Shown here: piece after piece, positions 1-8,645 of the stretch
How the letters are laid out: every line of letters starts with the position of its first letter
Numbering within the stretch: position 1 is the first letter of the stretch
The notes under the pieces: model-generated
The model's input: the letters and a program-made list of their open reading frames with translations, nothing else
What the model was told of the DNA's origin: nothing
Databases searched by the model: none
Position numbers and translations under genes: made by a program
Virus record (IMG/VR): IMGVR_UViG_3300049846_002010
Location: 1 to 38,844 of that record
Strand: one strand, 5' to 3'
DNA length: 38,844 bases
Origin: a virus

Positions 1-32
1 TCTTTTGTGTGAGGGCTTATTCCACGCAAGGG

Positions 33-641
33 TTACTCCCCTTTCGTGAGCGCTTCTACTCCCAACGCTTGCATCGCCTGACTGGTGGTCTTCGGTGCTT
101 CACTTTCCCACTTTTTCATGATGTTGTCGATAACCTGCTCTTGCATAGTCAGGTTCTTCTTATCATTCGCAGTCAAGTTAGCTGCGGCTCTGGGATTAAG
201 CTTGAAAGGCTTCATGTTCCTAAGCGATTTGGTTAGCTTCACGTTGCTTTGGAAGTTTTTGATCTTTTCAATAGACTTCTTGAGATCGTCGGCGGAAATT
301 TCGCCCTTGTTCACTAAATTTTCAAGCTCGCTAACATACTGGTCGAGTTCTTCACCTTGAGGCTCCGCTGGCTGCATGCCCTGATCGGCTGGAGCACCTT
401 GGTCTGGGGCTGGAGCACCACCTTGATCGGCTGGAGCGCCTTCTTGGCCTGGAGCAGCTCCGGCTTGAGCGTTGATCTGAGCTTCGATAGCAGCTTGCTG
501 CTGTTGCTGCTGAATCATCTGTTGCTGCTGAGCGTCAAATTGGCCTCTTTGGTAGCCCATTCTGAAAGCCATATCCATGGACGTAACCATCTGGGCTCTC
601 AGGTCTAGATATTTTTTCTTATAATCTACTGCGTCTTTCAT
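33..641 (-). CDS. Gln/Ala/Pro-rich protein after portal; possible virion or scaffold protein
   Basis: I do not recognise a family for this 202-residue protein. The N-terminal 35 residues look helical and charged. A run of glutamines (about residues 38-50) follows, then an Ala/Pro/Gly/Asp/Gln-rich linker containing repeats of the type GAPADQG (about 65-95). The C-terminal half is Lys-rich and helical. The start overlaps the portal stop by 4 bases (ATGA), so it is probably translationally coupled to the portal. Position next to the portal and the disordered, helical composition suggest a scaffold, head-assembly or protease-substrate role, but this is inference only. No protease motif was seen. 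Confidence 0.75.
   Translation of the reverse strand: MKDAVDYKKKYLDLRAQMVTSMDMAFRMGYQRGQFDAQQQQMIQQQQQQAAIEAQINAQAGAAPGQEGAPADQGGAPAPDQGAPADQGMQPAEPQGEELDQYVSELENLVNKGEISADDLKKSIEKIKNFQSNVKLTKSLRNMKPFKLNPRAAANLTANDKKNLTMQEQVIDNIMKKWESEAPKTTSQAMQALGVEALTKGE
372..540 (-). repeat. Low-complexity triplet and GAPADQG-coding repeats
   Basis: Inside the post-portal gene, repeated CAG/CAA-type glutamine codons (about 500-540) are followed by imperfect direct repeats that encode GAPADQG-like heptads (about 372-450). They read in frame, so they are protein repeats that could expand or contract by slippage. They are not a separate element. Confidence 0.6.
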
Positions 642-2491
642 GTTTCATCCTCTTCTATATGATCTTGCATCATCATTCTCAGCAAATCATAAGCGTACGG
701 CCTATCAGCATAGTAAGCTTGAACTGCCACGGGATTTGCTTGCATCAGAATGTTCATGTTCTGCATCCAAAACGGATCTCTCGGATATTGTAGCATAGGA
801 TCCAAAAGAGCTGCGGGATCTTCCATGAAAGCTTCTCGGATTTCGCCAACTTTGAGAAACTTGTCTGCAATAACTTGCCAACGTTCATTGAATGGAACCG
901 ATCCAGCAAGTCTTTCGCCGATAGGATTCTTGTCTACGTTACCGAGAACCTCGTCGTAAGTCATGTGCACAGGCATGTCCTGCTGCAAACGTAAGGATTC
1001 CTGTTCCCTGCTCTGCGCATCGAGACCGGAAAGCTGAATATAGCAAATCTGCGACAGCTCTGGATCAATAATTGGTAAAAGTTTTTCGTTGAAGAACGCC
1101 TGGAACTTCAAAATAAGTGGCCTTAGGCCAGTATCACGGGCAGCAGTGAGCTTGAACTCATTACTAGATTCGCTCAGTGTTTGCTGATTGGTTCCTCTCG
1201 ACAAGTGGCCATAGCCAGGAAGCTCGTCTGGAGAGATATTGAATGTAGAAAGGATATTTCTTGCGACTTGGTCGTACAGGAATTGGAATTCTCCATCGCC
1301 AGCACTGGAGACCATTGGCAGCCAGTTCACCTCGTCCTCTACACCCACACCGAACACTGGGGCTCGGAAGGAGTTGTTGACATTGTTGATAGAAGCCATG
1401 AAGTCTTGGCGGATCTTCTGAATCGTAGCCTGGTCAATCTCTTCAGATTTAACTACAAGGATACCCTTTGCGGCGCGACCATTCTGGAAATACAGTCGAT
1501 TGTACGCATCGATTGAAAGGTGAGTCGTAATAGAGCTGATACAGGTATCGATCGGAGTAACTGGGTATCCAGCATGTTCAATGTCGGTTGACGGGAACAT
1601 GTTGTACACGATAAGTTCATTCGGAGTAAAAGCTTGTACCGGAACCCCATCGATGTTTTGAACGTAAGCGTAGTTGTCAGCTTCAAGCGCTGCCAAATCA
1701 ATGTGAACGTTCTCGCCAGCCAACTCTTTCAGACGCTTGATAGAGCTGTTTCTGATGGATTGAGCGCCTGCCTCATTGTCTCGAATCACATTGTAAATCG
1801 TGCCAGCATCTACTGGTCGGAAAGAGTGGAACTCTCGGCGACGCTCTTGGCCTTCTTTTTGAGGTTCCAGCTCATCGTAAATAATTTCTGTAGCAAATCG
1901 ACCAAAAGAAAGACCGTTTCGAGCCTGTTGGTCCAAGAAGTCTGACAAGCTCATGTGCTCGTTTGGATCCAAGCCTTCATTGCTTCCACAGTTTAAGAGA
2001 ATCTTTTCTAGTCTTTCAATTCTCTCACGGATTTTAGACATTTGTTCAGGCTTAATGTATTGCTCAAACTCTGGCTTAATCTCAATTTCAAATCCGATGT
2101 CAAATCTATCTTTTCTCTTATGGCCATGCATAGCCATCGTGTTGCCGCGAGCGCGAAGAATTGACGCAACAAGGTGGTTCTGAACGCGAATGAGCTTGAT
2201 GACTTTATCTGGAAGAAGTCTTCGTTTGGTCTTAAAGATTCCAGAGTAGTCTGAGTTCTCGACGGGATCTTCGTAGAAAGCAAGCTTGACGCCTTCTTTC
2301 TTCTTTTGTTGTCCCGCAAAGATTGGGACATTTTTCATCATAGGAGATAGTGGGCCAGTGCTGCCGATCTCGGCCTTTTGTAATACGGTTTGTAGCTGTT
2401 CCTCTAAAGAAATAGCATCGCCACCAGCGTCCGTTAGGATCTGTCTTAGCGATTTTTGATCTGGCTTAGATGTACTGTTCTGATCAGACAT
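638..2491 (-). CDS. Phage portal protein
   Basis: At 617 residues this fits the portal protein, the dodecameric ring at the head vertex through which DNA is packaged and ejected. Supporting features are the long alpha/beta N-terminal wing, a central acidic and helical stem/clip-like region, and a segment around residues 415-450 (ISPDELPGYG, then SRGTNQQTLSESSNEFKL), a pattern typical of portal proteins just after the channel region. The C-terminus is Met-rich and acidic. It lies between terminase/structural genes upstream and an assembly-type protein downstream, as in many tailed phages. The start is ATG at 2491, one base after the preceding gene's stop. The function call rests on pattern and synteny rather than a catalytic motif. 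Confidence 0.8.
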   Translation of the reverse strand: MSDQNSTSKPDQKSLRQILTDAGGDAISLEEQLQTVLQKAEIGSTGPLSPMMKNVPIFAGQQKKKEGVKLAFYEDPVENSDYSGIFKTKRRLLPDKVIKLIRVQNHLVASILRARGNTMAMHGHKRKDRFDIGFEIEIKPEFEQYIKPEQMSKIRERIERLEKILLNCGSNEGLDPNEHMSLSDFLDQQARNGLSFGRFATEIIYDELEPQKEGQERRREFHSFRPVDAGTIYNVIRDNEAGAQSIRNSSIKRLKELAGENVHIDLAALEADNYAYVQNIDGVPVQAFTPNELIVYNMFPSTDIEHAGYPVTPIDTCISSITTHLSIDAYNRLYFQNGRAAKGILVVKSEEIDQATIQKIRQDFMASINNVNNSFRAPVFGVGVEDEVNWLPMVSSAGDGEFQFLYDQVARNILSTFNISPDELPGYGHLSRGTNQQTLSESSNEFKLTAARDTGLRPLILKFQAFFNEKLLPIIDPELSQICYIQLSGLDAQSREQESLRLQQDMPVHMTYDEVLGNVDKNPIGERLAGSVPFNERWQVIADKFLKVGEIREAFMEDPAALLDPMLQYPRDPFWMQNMNILMQANPVAVQAYYADRPYAYDLLRMMMQDHIEEDET

Positions 2492-2492
2492 A

Positions 2493-3440
2493 TTACTCTA
2501 CTGATGCAAAATAGACGGTTGCTGTGTCCAAACTATTGTTTGTTACAGAAAACGACCAAACTGTTTCGCTCTTTAGGAGCATTCCAGGCTTGACTTCGTT
2601 TCCCGACACAAGAGGCTCTACCTGTCCTTGTGATGCATCGTTCACACTTACAGCGAGCTTCTTATCTGATTCTAAGTATATCATCCTCTTGGCATCGCTG
2701 TAGATGTTGACAGAATCGGTCGTGATAGTTTCGGCTGGTAGGGATGAGGTCGAATAAAATTCAACCTGATTGTCTTGGGCAGCAGTGACTTCGTAGGATC
2801 CCTGAGTTGCTAAAGAGAAGCCTCCGAAAATATTGATCGTATCTCCCGCCTGAACTCCAGCAGCACTGTAGATTCTGACCTGATCAGCAAATCCAGAACC
2901 AAGGGTAACTGGGCCTTCAGCCGTACCATTAGCATTTTCCACGGAAAAGCTGGTAGCGTTTCTAGCGATTACGGTAAAGGTTCCCTGATTTCCAGAGGCA
3001 AACAGATTGCCCACATTGACTTTGTCGCCAACGACAACGCCGCCAGTAATCAGATCGAAAAGGGTGCCCACAGTGCTTTCGAAAGTTACGACGTTTCCAT
3101 TTTTCGTTACCGTAACCTGAGTCGTGGCATCAGCACCAGTACTTCGCGCAGTGCGAAACTGGGGAGCAGTGCCACCCACATGCTTCAGCACGTAGGTACT
3201 TGAGGTACCAGCTTTCAACGCGAGTTGATACTGTGTAGTGCCATCTTGAAGCAGGGTACGGGTTCCGTCAAATAGAGTCCGGCTTTCTCCTGGGGCTAAA
3301 GAAAATTGTAAGCTTTGAGGCTTCTCGACGCTCATCCCTTGAAAATCCCTAGCCCACTTGATCACATTCAGACTAGGATTGTTAGACGAATTGGCGTCTA
3401 GGTAACTATTTAAACTTAATAGAAAATTCATTTTTGCCAT
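2493..3440 (-). CDS. Beta-rich protein, candidate virion structural protein
   Basis: This 315-residue protein is rich in Gly, Thr, Val, Ser and Asn, has no cysteine, and looks largely beta-stranded. Two successive segments (about residues 137-185 and 196-240) share the pattern V/A-GD-K/T-x-N-I/V, followed by QG-x-(F/Y)-x-V and a hydrophobic strand, suggesting a duplicated small beta domain. Composition and position between terminase and portal fit a head decoration, neck or fibre-like virion component. I cannot name a family. The ATG at 3440 is preceded by a purine-rich GAAGAG stretch. An in-frame Met at residue 4 is an alternative start. Confidence 0.7.
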   Translation of the reverse strand: MAKMNFLLSLNSYLDANSSNNPSLNVIKWARDFQGMSVEKPQSLQFSLAPGESRTLFDGTRTLLQDGTTQYQLALKAGTSSTYVLKHVGGTAPQFRTARSTGADATTQVTVTKNGNVVTFESTVGTLFDLITGGVVVGDKVNVGNLFASGNQGTFTVIARNATSFSVENANGTAEGPVTLGSGFADQVRIYSAAGVQAGDTINIFGGFSLATQGSYEVTAAQDNQVEFYSTSSLPAETITTDSVNIYSDAKRMIYLESDKKLAVSVNDASQGQVEPLVSGNEVKPGMLLKSETVWSFSVTNNSLDTATVYFASVE

Positions 3441-3476
3441 ATTTCACTCTTCAGCTCCTACAATAAAGATTGCGGC

Positions 3477-5321
3477 TCAAACGTCCCAAACTAGCCCACC
3501 CTTCTTTTTAGTCGTTTCCTGAGGATTTGTGGTAGTATCTGTCACCCTATTCTTGATTTCTTGATGTAATTGCTCAGCCATTGTGGGCTGAACGCCTGGT
3601 TGTTGTGGCGGCGGATCACTTCCTAAAAGGATTTTACCTGAAGATTTTGGACCGTGAACGTTCTGGCCGATATATCGGAGCGCATCCATAACGTCTGCGA
3701 ATTCCTCATCGTCTGGGTGTTTTGTGGGATTTCCAGCATTGTCCAGTTTGAAGTGGTGGACCTTAAACCCTTGAACTAACTTGCGATTTTCTTCTGTATC
3801 CAGGACCAAAAGTCTTCTACGGCCCATCGTGTCCACGATTTGCGACCGAATGGCCTCGATACCACCTAAAACGTCTTTGGTGAACTCTGGGCCTTTCATT
3901 CCAGCCTTGGTGAAAGTTTTGATGTTGGCAGGGGAAGCGTTGTCGTAGAACCATTTCGAGATCTCATACTTTTCCTGGAATCTCAAGCCTACCATTTTGA
4001 AGTCGTGGATTTCTAATCCAGGGCTCCCAAAAGTCTCGACGATAAAACTGTATCCAGACGCAGTCACGGCCATGACTACGATAGTGGCTTCATGAGTATA
4101 TCCCCAGTCAACACCAGCGTAAAACTTGGCTCCGAGACGCTTCAATGTCTGAATAAATTGCTCAAGTGTAGCCTTGACGGCCTTTTCCCCAGTAATTAGT
4201 TCGTACGCCTGATCGATACTGACCACGTTCTTTTGAGCGTCAAATCTAGGATAGACCAGTCCTTTCGAAGATGGCTTCCAGCACATCAACTGAGCTTCGG
4301 CCATGTCGGGGCTCACTTTTTTGAAAGACTTCAGGACCGCAGCAATCGGCTTGTGTAGGTTCTTTGTAGAAGTTACTGGCTTGTCCGCAAGCCGTGTCTT
4401 ACAGACAGGGAGGAGCTTACAATCTAAGCATCCAGGATGTGCTTTGACAAACTCCCATTCGCCGTGCTCTTGCGGCGGAAGTGCGGCGTATTCTTCTGGG
4501 CTTATTGTTCTTAGGGGTAATTTTTTCGATACGTAAGCATCAACCCTGGACTTATCGGGATTCGGCTTGTGTCTGGTCTCTGGACATTTTTCTGCGATGT
4601 CTATGATGTTCCAGCGCAAGATCTTTTCGCCAGTCTCTTTCGCTTCATTCAGCTCTTTTTCCATGAGTCCGAACGCGAACTTTCTAGTAGACAGCTTCAC
4701 TGTGATGGAATAGCGACCGCGCTCCATACCAGGAATCAGTTTCGATTCTTCGTACGCAACAGGGTCTCTAATAACGTCGATCTCATCTACAAACATCAAA
4801 TTCGTATGGTCTCCGTTTGCGCCAGCCATCGAACAGATAACCACCACGATGTACGGACGATTGCCTTCGGGAGTTTCAAACTCCAACTGAGTCTTGGATT
4901 CAGAAACCTGTTTCCACTTATTGAATTCGATGTACGGCTTCAGTTTGGCCAAGAAGCCAGTGATGTAGGAAACGGCTTTATTGGACTGCTTCATGATAGC
5001 AGCCATGTGAGAGATGGTTACTTGGAAATGCAGGAGAAGCAAGACTTCAAGCATAGCTGCGGAGAGCGTTTTGTACGCCTCACGAGCTGAGAGCATGATG
5101 AATCCGTCGATCTCATCTCCCTTATTGTCCCTGACAGCCTCATAGATCTGCCACATAGCATCCAGAGGGTTTGAGTTAGAATCAGGGTCAATAGTATCCC
5201 CGACCACCTCGATATTGAGATAGCCACGAAACCAATCTCGCATCTGTTCTCTGTTGTCTAGAACTTTTAGAAGATGCTGACCTTTTAATCTTTCCTCTGG
5301 CTTATCGAAATCTACCGTCAT
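3477..5321 (-). CDS. terL: Terminase large subunit (packaging ATPase-nuclease)
   Basis: TerL powers DNA packaging into the prohead and cuts concatemers. At 614 residues it has the two-domain plan. The ATPase has a Walker A-like SAREAYKT (about 78-85) and Walker B NLMFVDEID (about 174-182). The RNase H-like nuclease has acidic positions at GVDWGY (about D405), LLVLDTEEN, and DEEFADVMDALRY near the C-terminus. The P-loop is unusual: the usual Gly before Lys is Tyr. Between the domains sits a Cys cluster (C298, C301, C307, with C246 and C346 nearby) that could bind zinc. The gene starts 3 bases after the chaperonin stop and lies upstream of the portal. Small subunit not adjacent. Confidence 0.9.
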   Translation of the reverse strand: MTVDFDKPEERLKGQHLLKVLDNREQMRDWFRGYLNIEVVGDTIDPDSNSNPLDAMWQIYEAVRDNKGDEIDGFIMLSAREAYKTLSAAMLEVLLLLHFQVTISHMAAIMKQSNKAVSYITGFLAKLKPYIEFNKWKQVSESKTQLEFETPEGNRPYIVVVICSMAGANGDHTNLMFVDEIDVIRDPVAYEESKLIPGMERGRYSITVKLSTRKFAFGLMEKELNEAKETGEKILRWNIIDIAEKCPETRHKPNPDKSRVDAYVSKKLPLRTISPEEYAALPPQEHGEWEFVKAHPGCLDCKLLPVCKTRLADKPVTSTKNLHKPIAAVLKSFKKVSPDMAEAQLMCWKPSSKGLVYPRFDAQKNVVSIDQAYELITGEKAVKATLEQFIQTLKRLGAKFYAGVDWGYTHEATIVVMAVTASGYSFIVETFGSPGLEIHDFKMVGLRFQEKYEISKWFYDNASPANIKTFTKAGMKGPEFTKDVLGGIEAIRSQIVDTMGRRRLLVLDTEENRKLVQGFKVHHFKLDNAGNPTKHPDDEEFADVMDALRYIGQNVHGPKSSGKILLGSDPPPQQPGVQPTMAEQLHQEIKNRVTDTTTNPQETTKKKGGLVWDV

Positions 5322-5324
5322 TTA

Positions 5325-7094
5325 TCATGGCCTTTGATCAGCCTCATTCACGAATTGTTCTGGGTTATCTACGGCACGCTTGAATGCTGCGTCTTCTTTT
5401 GCTTCGCTTCGTTCGTAAGCATCGTCCCTAGGATATGCAACAATACCGCCGATAGTACCCATCACGGTGGCGATTGAAACTGCGTTTTTCAACGCCTCTT
5501 CAACAGCAGGAGCCGAATCGAACACTCCCAACTCTTCTGCTCTACCGAATTGCTGATTCTCAACATCGTAAACGAGATCTGGGTTATCCATTAGTTTTTC
5601 ACTAATCTCCATCGACTCTTCCGAGGTGTACCCAGCATTGTCGAGGAGTCGATTGATAGGAGTCAAAAGGGATGGGATGAGAATTTCCGTTACTACATCA
5701 TTTTCAGGATATTCTGCGCTCAAATGGATAGCTAGGTCGATCAGAACACGACAGCCGCCAGGGAGCGCTCCCTTAGAGATTGCAGAGCGAACTGCGCACA
5801 CAGCATCTTCGCATCGATCATGGGCTTCTTTGAGTTCGCCATTTGAGCCACCATAAATGGTCAATTTAGCAATCCCGTTTGTGATCTTTCCAAGACGCTC
5901 TTCCAGCCAAGTCTTCTCGGCTTGGCTTTCCGCTGTCTCTTTCTGTTTTCGAAGCTGATCGGCTCTTACCTCAACATTGACTTCATCAGGATTTCCAACA
6001 ATGGTACTTCTGAAACGATACGCTTCAAAAATTTCCATCCCTTTGCCGAGATCTTCTGGCGTTGCATTCATTACCTTATCTTTGAGCCCGAATACCTTGG
6101 CTCCGGTGAATGCTGAAACATCCATAAGGAACTGTAATTGGGAATTGATGAACTGTGCCATTGGAGTGACAATAGGCACGATATTCATCGTGTTTGGGTT
6201 TCCGAAGTTGTAAGCGAGCTGCGTCAATACATGGTCGCTGTATCCGTGAGCGAAAATGACCAAGTTCTTGTACTCGGTTTTCCCTTCTTCTACATATGCT
6301 CGACCTAGCGCTTCGAACAGAGCTGAGAACTGGACGATGTCGTTGATCTGACCATCATAAAGCAAGAAAAGCGGGTTCTCCAACACGCAGCGTTGATTTC
6401 CTTGATCATTGATAAAGACAGAGTGAAACTTCCCAATCGATTCTTCGTACCCGATCGGTATAGGAAACCCCTCAATTAGGCCAACTTCGTACCCGTACGG
6501 GCCTGAAAGTTCTTTGATTGTGACGTGTGAAGATTCGCCATACCCAACAAGCTCGAAAGCTTTAATGACTGCTGTAGCCATATCCTCATCGCCGTTGGCG
6601 CTGATCTTAGCTACCATCTTGAGCAGATGCTGGTTGTCAGTATCAATTTTGATAGCCCTCTCTCGTATTTTCGGGATGAGCTGTTCACGAACAATCTTTG
6701 ACATTTCTCTAGCAGCTTTTTGTGGGCTGTATTTTCGATTGTTTTCACAAAATTCGTGTAGGTATTGCACCATAGCCGATGCGAGTACGGTTGCGGTAGT
6801 AGTCCCATCGCCTGCCTCGCTCGCAGTTCGCTGCGCGGCATCTCGCGTCTGTTCAATAATGAGGTGTTTGTAGGAATTGGAATGCCCAAGACTTTTAAAG
6901 ACTGTGACTCCATCTTTTGTATTTTTGTTAGGTATACCTGGATAGTCGCTCTCAATGAGAACGTTTTTACCGCTAGGCCCCAGAGTTGCTCCTACGACTT
7001 GACTGATCTCATCCATCGCCTCAAGAACGATGGCTTTGATTCGAGCTGGGTCAGAAACGAACATTTTTGGACTAGTTTTTACTTTTCGGATCAT
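5325..7094 (-). CDS. groEL: GroEL-like chaperonin (phage Hsp60)
   Basis: This is a group I chaperonin subunit that folds proteins in an ATP-driven ring. At 589 residues it is longer than E. coli GroEL (548). Conserved nucleotide-site motifs are present: ATLGPSGKNVL near the N-terminus, TKDGVTV (catalytic Asp equivalent to D52), GDGTTTATVLA (D87 equivalent), RCEDAVCAVR (D398 equivalent) and GALPGG. The apical part has EGFPIPIGY and LLYDGQI in the places of their GroEL counterparts. The C-terminal Gly-Gly-Met tail of host GroEL is absent and replaced by a charged tail. A GGAGG ribosome site lies 10 bases before the ATG. It is the first gene of the minus-strand operon, ahead of terminase, which suggests a role in morphogenesis. 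A GroES-like partner lies at 9679. Confidence 0.93.
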   Translation of the reverse strand: MIRKVKTSPKMFVSDPARIKAIVLEAMDEISQVVGATLGPSGKNVLIESDYPGIPNKNTKDGVTVFKSLGHSNSYKHLIIEQTRDAAQRTASEAGDGTTTATVLASAMVQYLHEFCENNRKYSPQKAAREMSKIVREQLIPKIRERAIKIDTDNQHLLKMVAKISANGDEDMATAVIKAFELVGYGESSHVTIKELSGPYGYEVGLIEGFPIPIGYEESIGKFHSVFINDQGNQRCVLENPLFLLYDGQINDIVQFSALFEALGRAYVEEGKTEYKNLVIFAHGYSDHVLTQLAYNFGNPNTMNIVPIVTPMAQFINSQLQFLMDVSAFTGAKVFGLKDKVMNATPEDLGKGMEIFEAYRFRSTIVGNPDEVNVEVRADQLRKQKETAESQAEKTWLEERLGKITNGIAKLTIYGGSNGELKEAHDRCEDAVCAVRSAISKGALPGGCRVLIDLAIHLSAEYPENDVVTEILIPSLLTPINRLLDNAGYTSEESMEISEKLMDNPDLVYDVENQQFGRAEELGVFDSAPAVEEALKNAVSIATVMGTIGGIVAYPRDDAYERSEAKEDAAFKRAVDNPEQFVNEADQRP

Positions 7095-7151
7095 TTTTGG
7101 GAAACCTCCAATTGTGCTTTACCATGATATCATCGTTTGGTAAGATCAATT
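7095..7151. promoter_or_regulatory. Divergent intergenic control region with 10-bp palindrome
   Basis: This is the only place where transcription diverges in the window, so it should hold start signals for the minus-strand morphogenesis block and for the plus-strand helicase block. It contains a perfect palindrome ATGATATCAT at 7124-7133 and the chaperonin ribosome site (GGAGG read on the minus strand, about 7104-7108). I could not find a convincing sigma70 -35/-10 pair in either direction, so a phage-specific promoter or an operator is possible. Confidence 0.5.
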
Positions 7152-8645
7152 ATGAACATATTAGTCAAGACCCCTACAAAAGCCTACCTAGAAGGAACGC
7201 CTGAGGAAATTGAAAGCCTTGCCAAGTTCCTATCGTACACCAACACAGGTGCCCAATTCCAGTACAAAAAGCACATGAAGAATAGGTGGTGGCGACAAAA
7301 AGACCCCGATGGGTGGCAAGCTAGGGCTCAAGAGCTAAAGGCTGACTTGAATAGGTGCCTATTGTTCAAGGCCGATGGAAAGCCGTGTCTTCGACCTGGC
7401 TCGATTCCGTATATTCAAGAAGAATTTCAGAACGTACACGTCACCTACGATCCGACTTATGTCAAGTCTTTTGCAAAGCCAAAACCTTTTCCATGGTACA
7501 AGAAACTCCCCTTTGAACTTCACCCCTATCAAAAAGAATCGGTGGCCGAATTGCCAGAAATCAAGCATGGCAACGTTCAGCTCTGCACTGGTGCGGGTAA
7601 GTCGGCAATTATATTGACAATCGCACGCAATTTGGGGCTCAAGACTGTCGTCGCTGTGCCGTCGCAAAGTATTTTCTCGGAAATGTTACCTAAGTTCGAG
7701 GAAGTATTCGGGAAGTCGTCGGTAGGCGCTCTCGGAGACGGCAAGAAGAGGCTGGGTAAACTTTTTACAGTGGCCATCTCGAAGTCACTCACCAACCTAA
7801 AACCTGGCACCAAGGAGTACAACGAGATCGCTTCGGCACAGCTTTTGCTTGTGGACGAATCTCATCTCTGGGGAGCCTCAACTTTGGATGAAGTCTGCCA
7901 CAACCTATTTGCGGACGTTCCTTATCGGATGTTTTTCAGTGGAACTCAAACGAGAGGCGATGGAACTGAAAAGCTCTTGCAGAGTATCATTGGAAAGACC
8001 GTAGTCACTCTCACTACCGAAGAGGCTATTAAGGGCGGGTATATCTGCAACCACGAATTCAGAATTGTTCCAATCCTTACGACAAGGCCAGGATTCAATT
8101 CGGACGACGCGCTTGAAATGAAGAGAAACCATTTTTTGCGCAACGACAATATTGCCAAGTTCATTGCTAATCTTGCCAACTCCGTAGCGCAAGCGAAGGG
8201 CGAGCAGACTTTGGTGCTGGTTGACGAAATCGACCAAATTCGCCGCATCCTTCCATTGCTCCAGGTTCCGTATGCATGCGCGACCGGAAGCAAAGAGCCG
8301 GACCTTGGCGATACAGACCCCTCAAATGCGGTTCTCCGCTTCAATAAAGGGGAGGCTAAAATTCTTTTAGGTACATCCTGCATTGCGACAGGAACGAATA
8401 TTTTTCCAACACACCACACCGTGAACTGGTCCGGTGGGACAAGTGAAGTGAAAACCAAACAAGGAGCTGTCGGACGAAGCGTTAGAATACTAAAAGGGTC
8501 AGGCTTTGAAAAATATCACGTACCGAAAGAAAAAGCGCTGATTTGGGATTTCGACGTTCAGAACGTTGATATCATGAAGAGGCACCTAATCGAAAGAATA
8601 GGTTATTACAGGGACAGCGGGACGGAGATAAAGGCCATAGGATGA
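7152..8645 (+). CDS. Superfamily 2 DNA helicase, UvsW-like
   Basis: ATP-dependent helicase/translocase of the DEAD-like SF2 class, most like T4 UvsW, which remodels recombination and replication forks. Visible motifs are a Q-tip-like HPYQ, motif I CTGAGKS (about residue 145), motif II DESH (about 235), motif III FSGTQTR (in place of SAT), and motif VI AVGRSVR (about 438). The N-terminal 110 residues precede the core and may be a DNA-binding domain. The ATG at 7152 is chosen. A TTG start at 7137 would add five residues but is less likely. The stop overlaps the next gene by ATGA. Short C-terminal region after motif VI. Confidence 0.88.
   Translation: MNILVKTPTKAYLEGTPEEIESLAKFLSYTNTGAQFQYKKHMKNRWWRQKDPDGWQARAQELKADLNRCLLFKADGKPCLRPGSIPYIQEEFQNVHVTYDPTYVKSFAKPKPFPWYKKLPFELHPYQKESVAELPEIKHGNVQLCTGAGKSAIILTIARNLGLKTVVAVPSQSIFSEMLPKFEEVFGKSSVGALGDGKKRLGKLFTVAISKSLTNLKPGTKEYNEIASAQLLLVDESHLWGASTLDEVCHNLFADVPYRMFFSGTQTRGDGTEKLLQSIIGKTVVTLTTEEAIKGGYICNHEFRIVPILTTRPGFNSDDALEMKRNHFLRNDNIAKFIANLANSVAQAKGEQTLVLVDEIDQIRRILPLLQVPYACATGSKEPDLGDTDPSNAVLRFNKGEAKILLGTSCIATGTNIFPTHHTVNWSGGTSEVKTKQGAVGRSVRILKGSGFEKYHVPKEKALIWDFDVQNVDIMKRHLIERIGYYRDSGTEIKAIG

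Noticed and set aside
1-32. Possible gene fragment at the left edge
   Set aside because: Only 32 bases remain after the minus-strand stop at 33, too little to assign anything.
4569-5090. 173-residue plus-strand frame inside terL
   Set aside because: It is opposite the conserved ATPase region of TerL, Phe/Arg/His-rich with no recognisable fold.
7946-8458. 170-residue minus-strand frame inside the helicase
   Set aside because: It is opposite helicase motifs III-VI and has no independent support.
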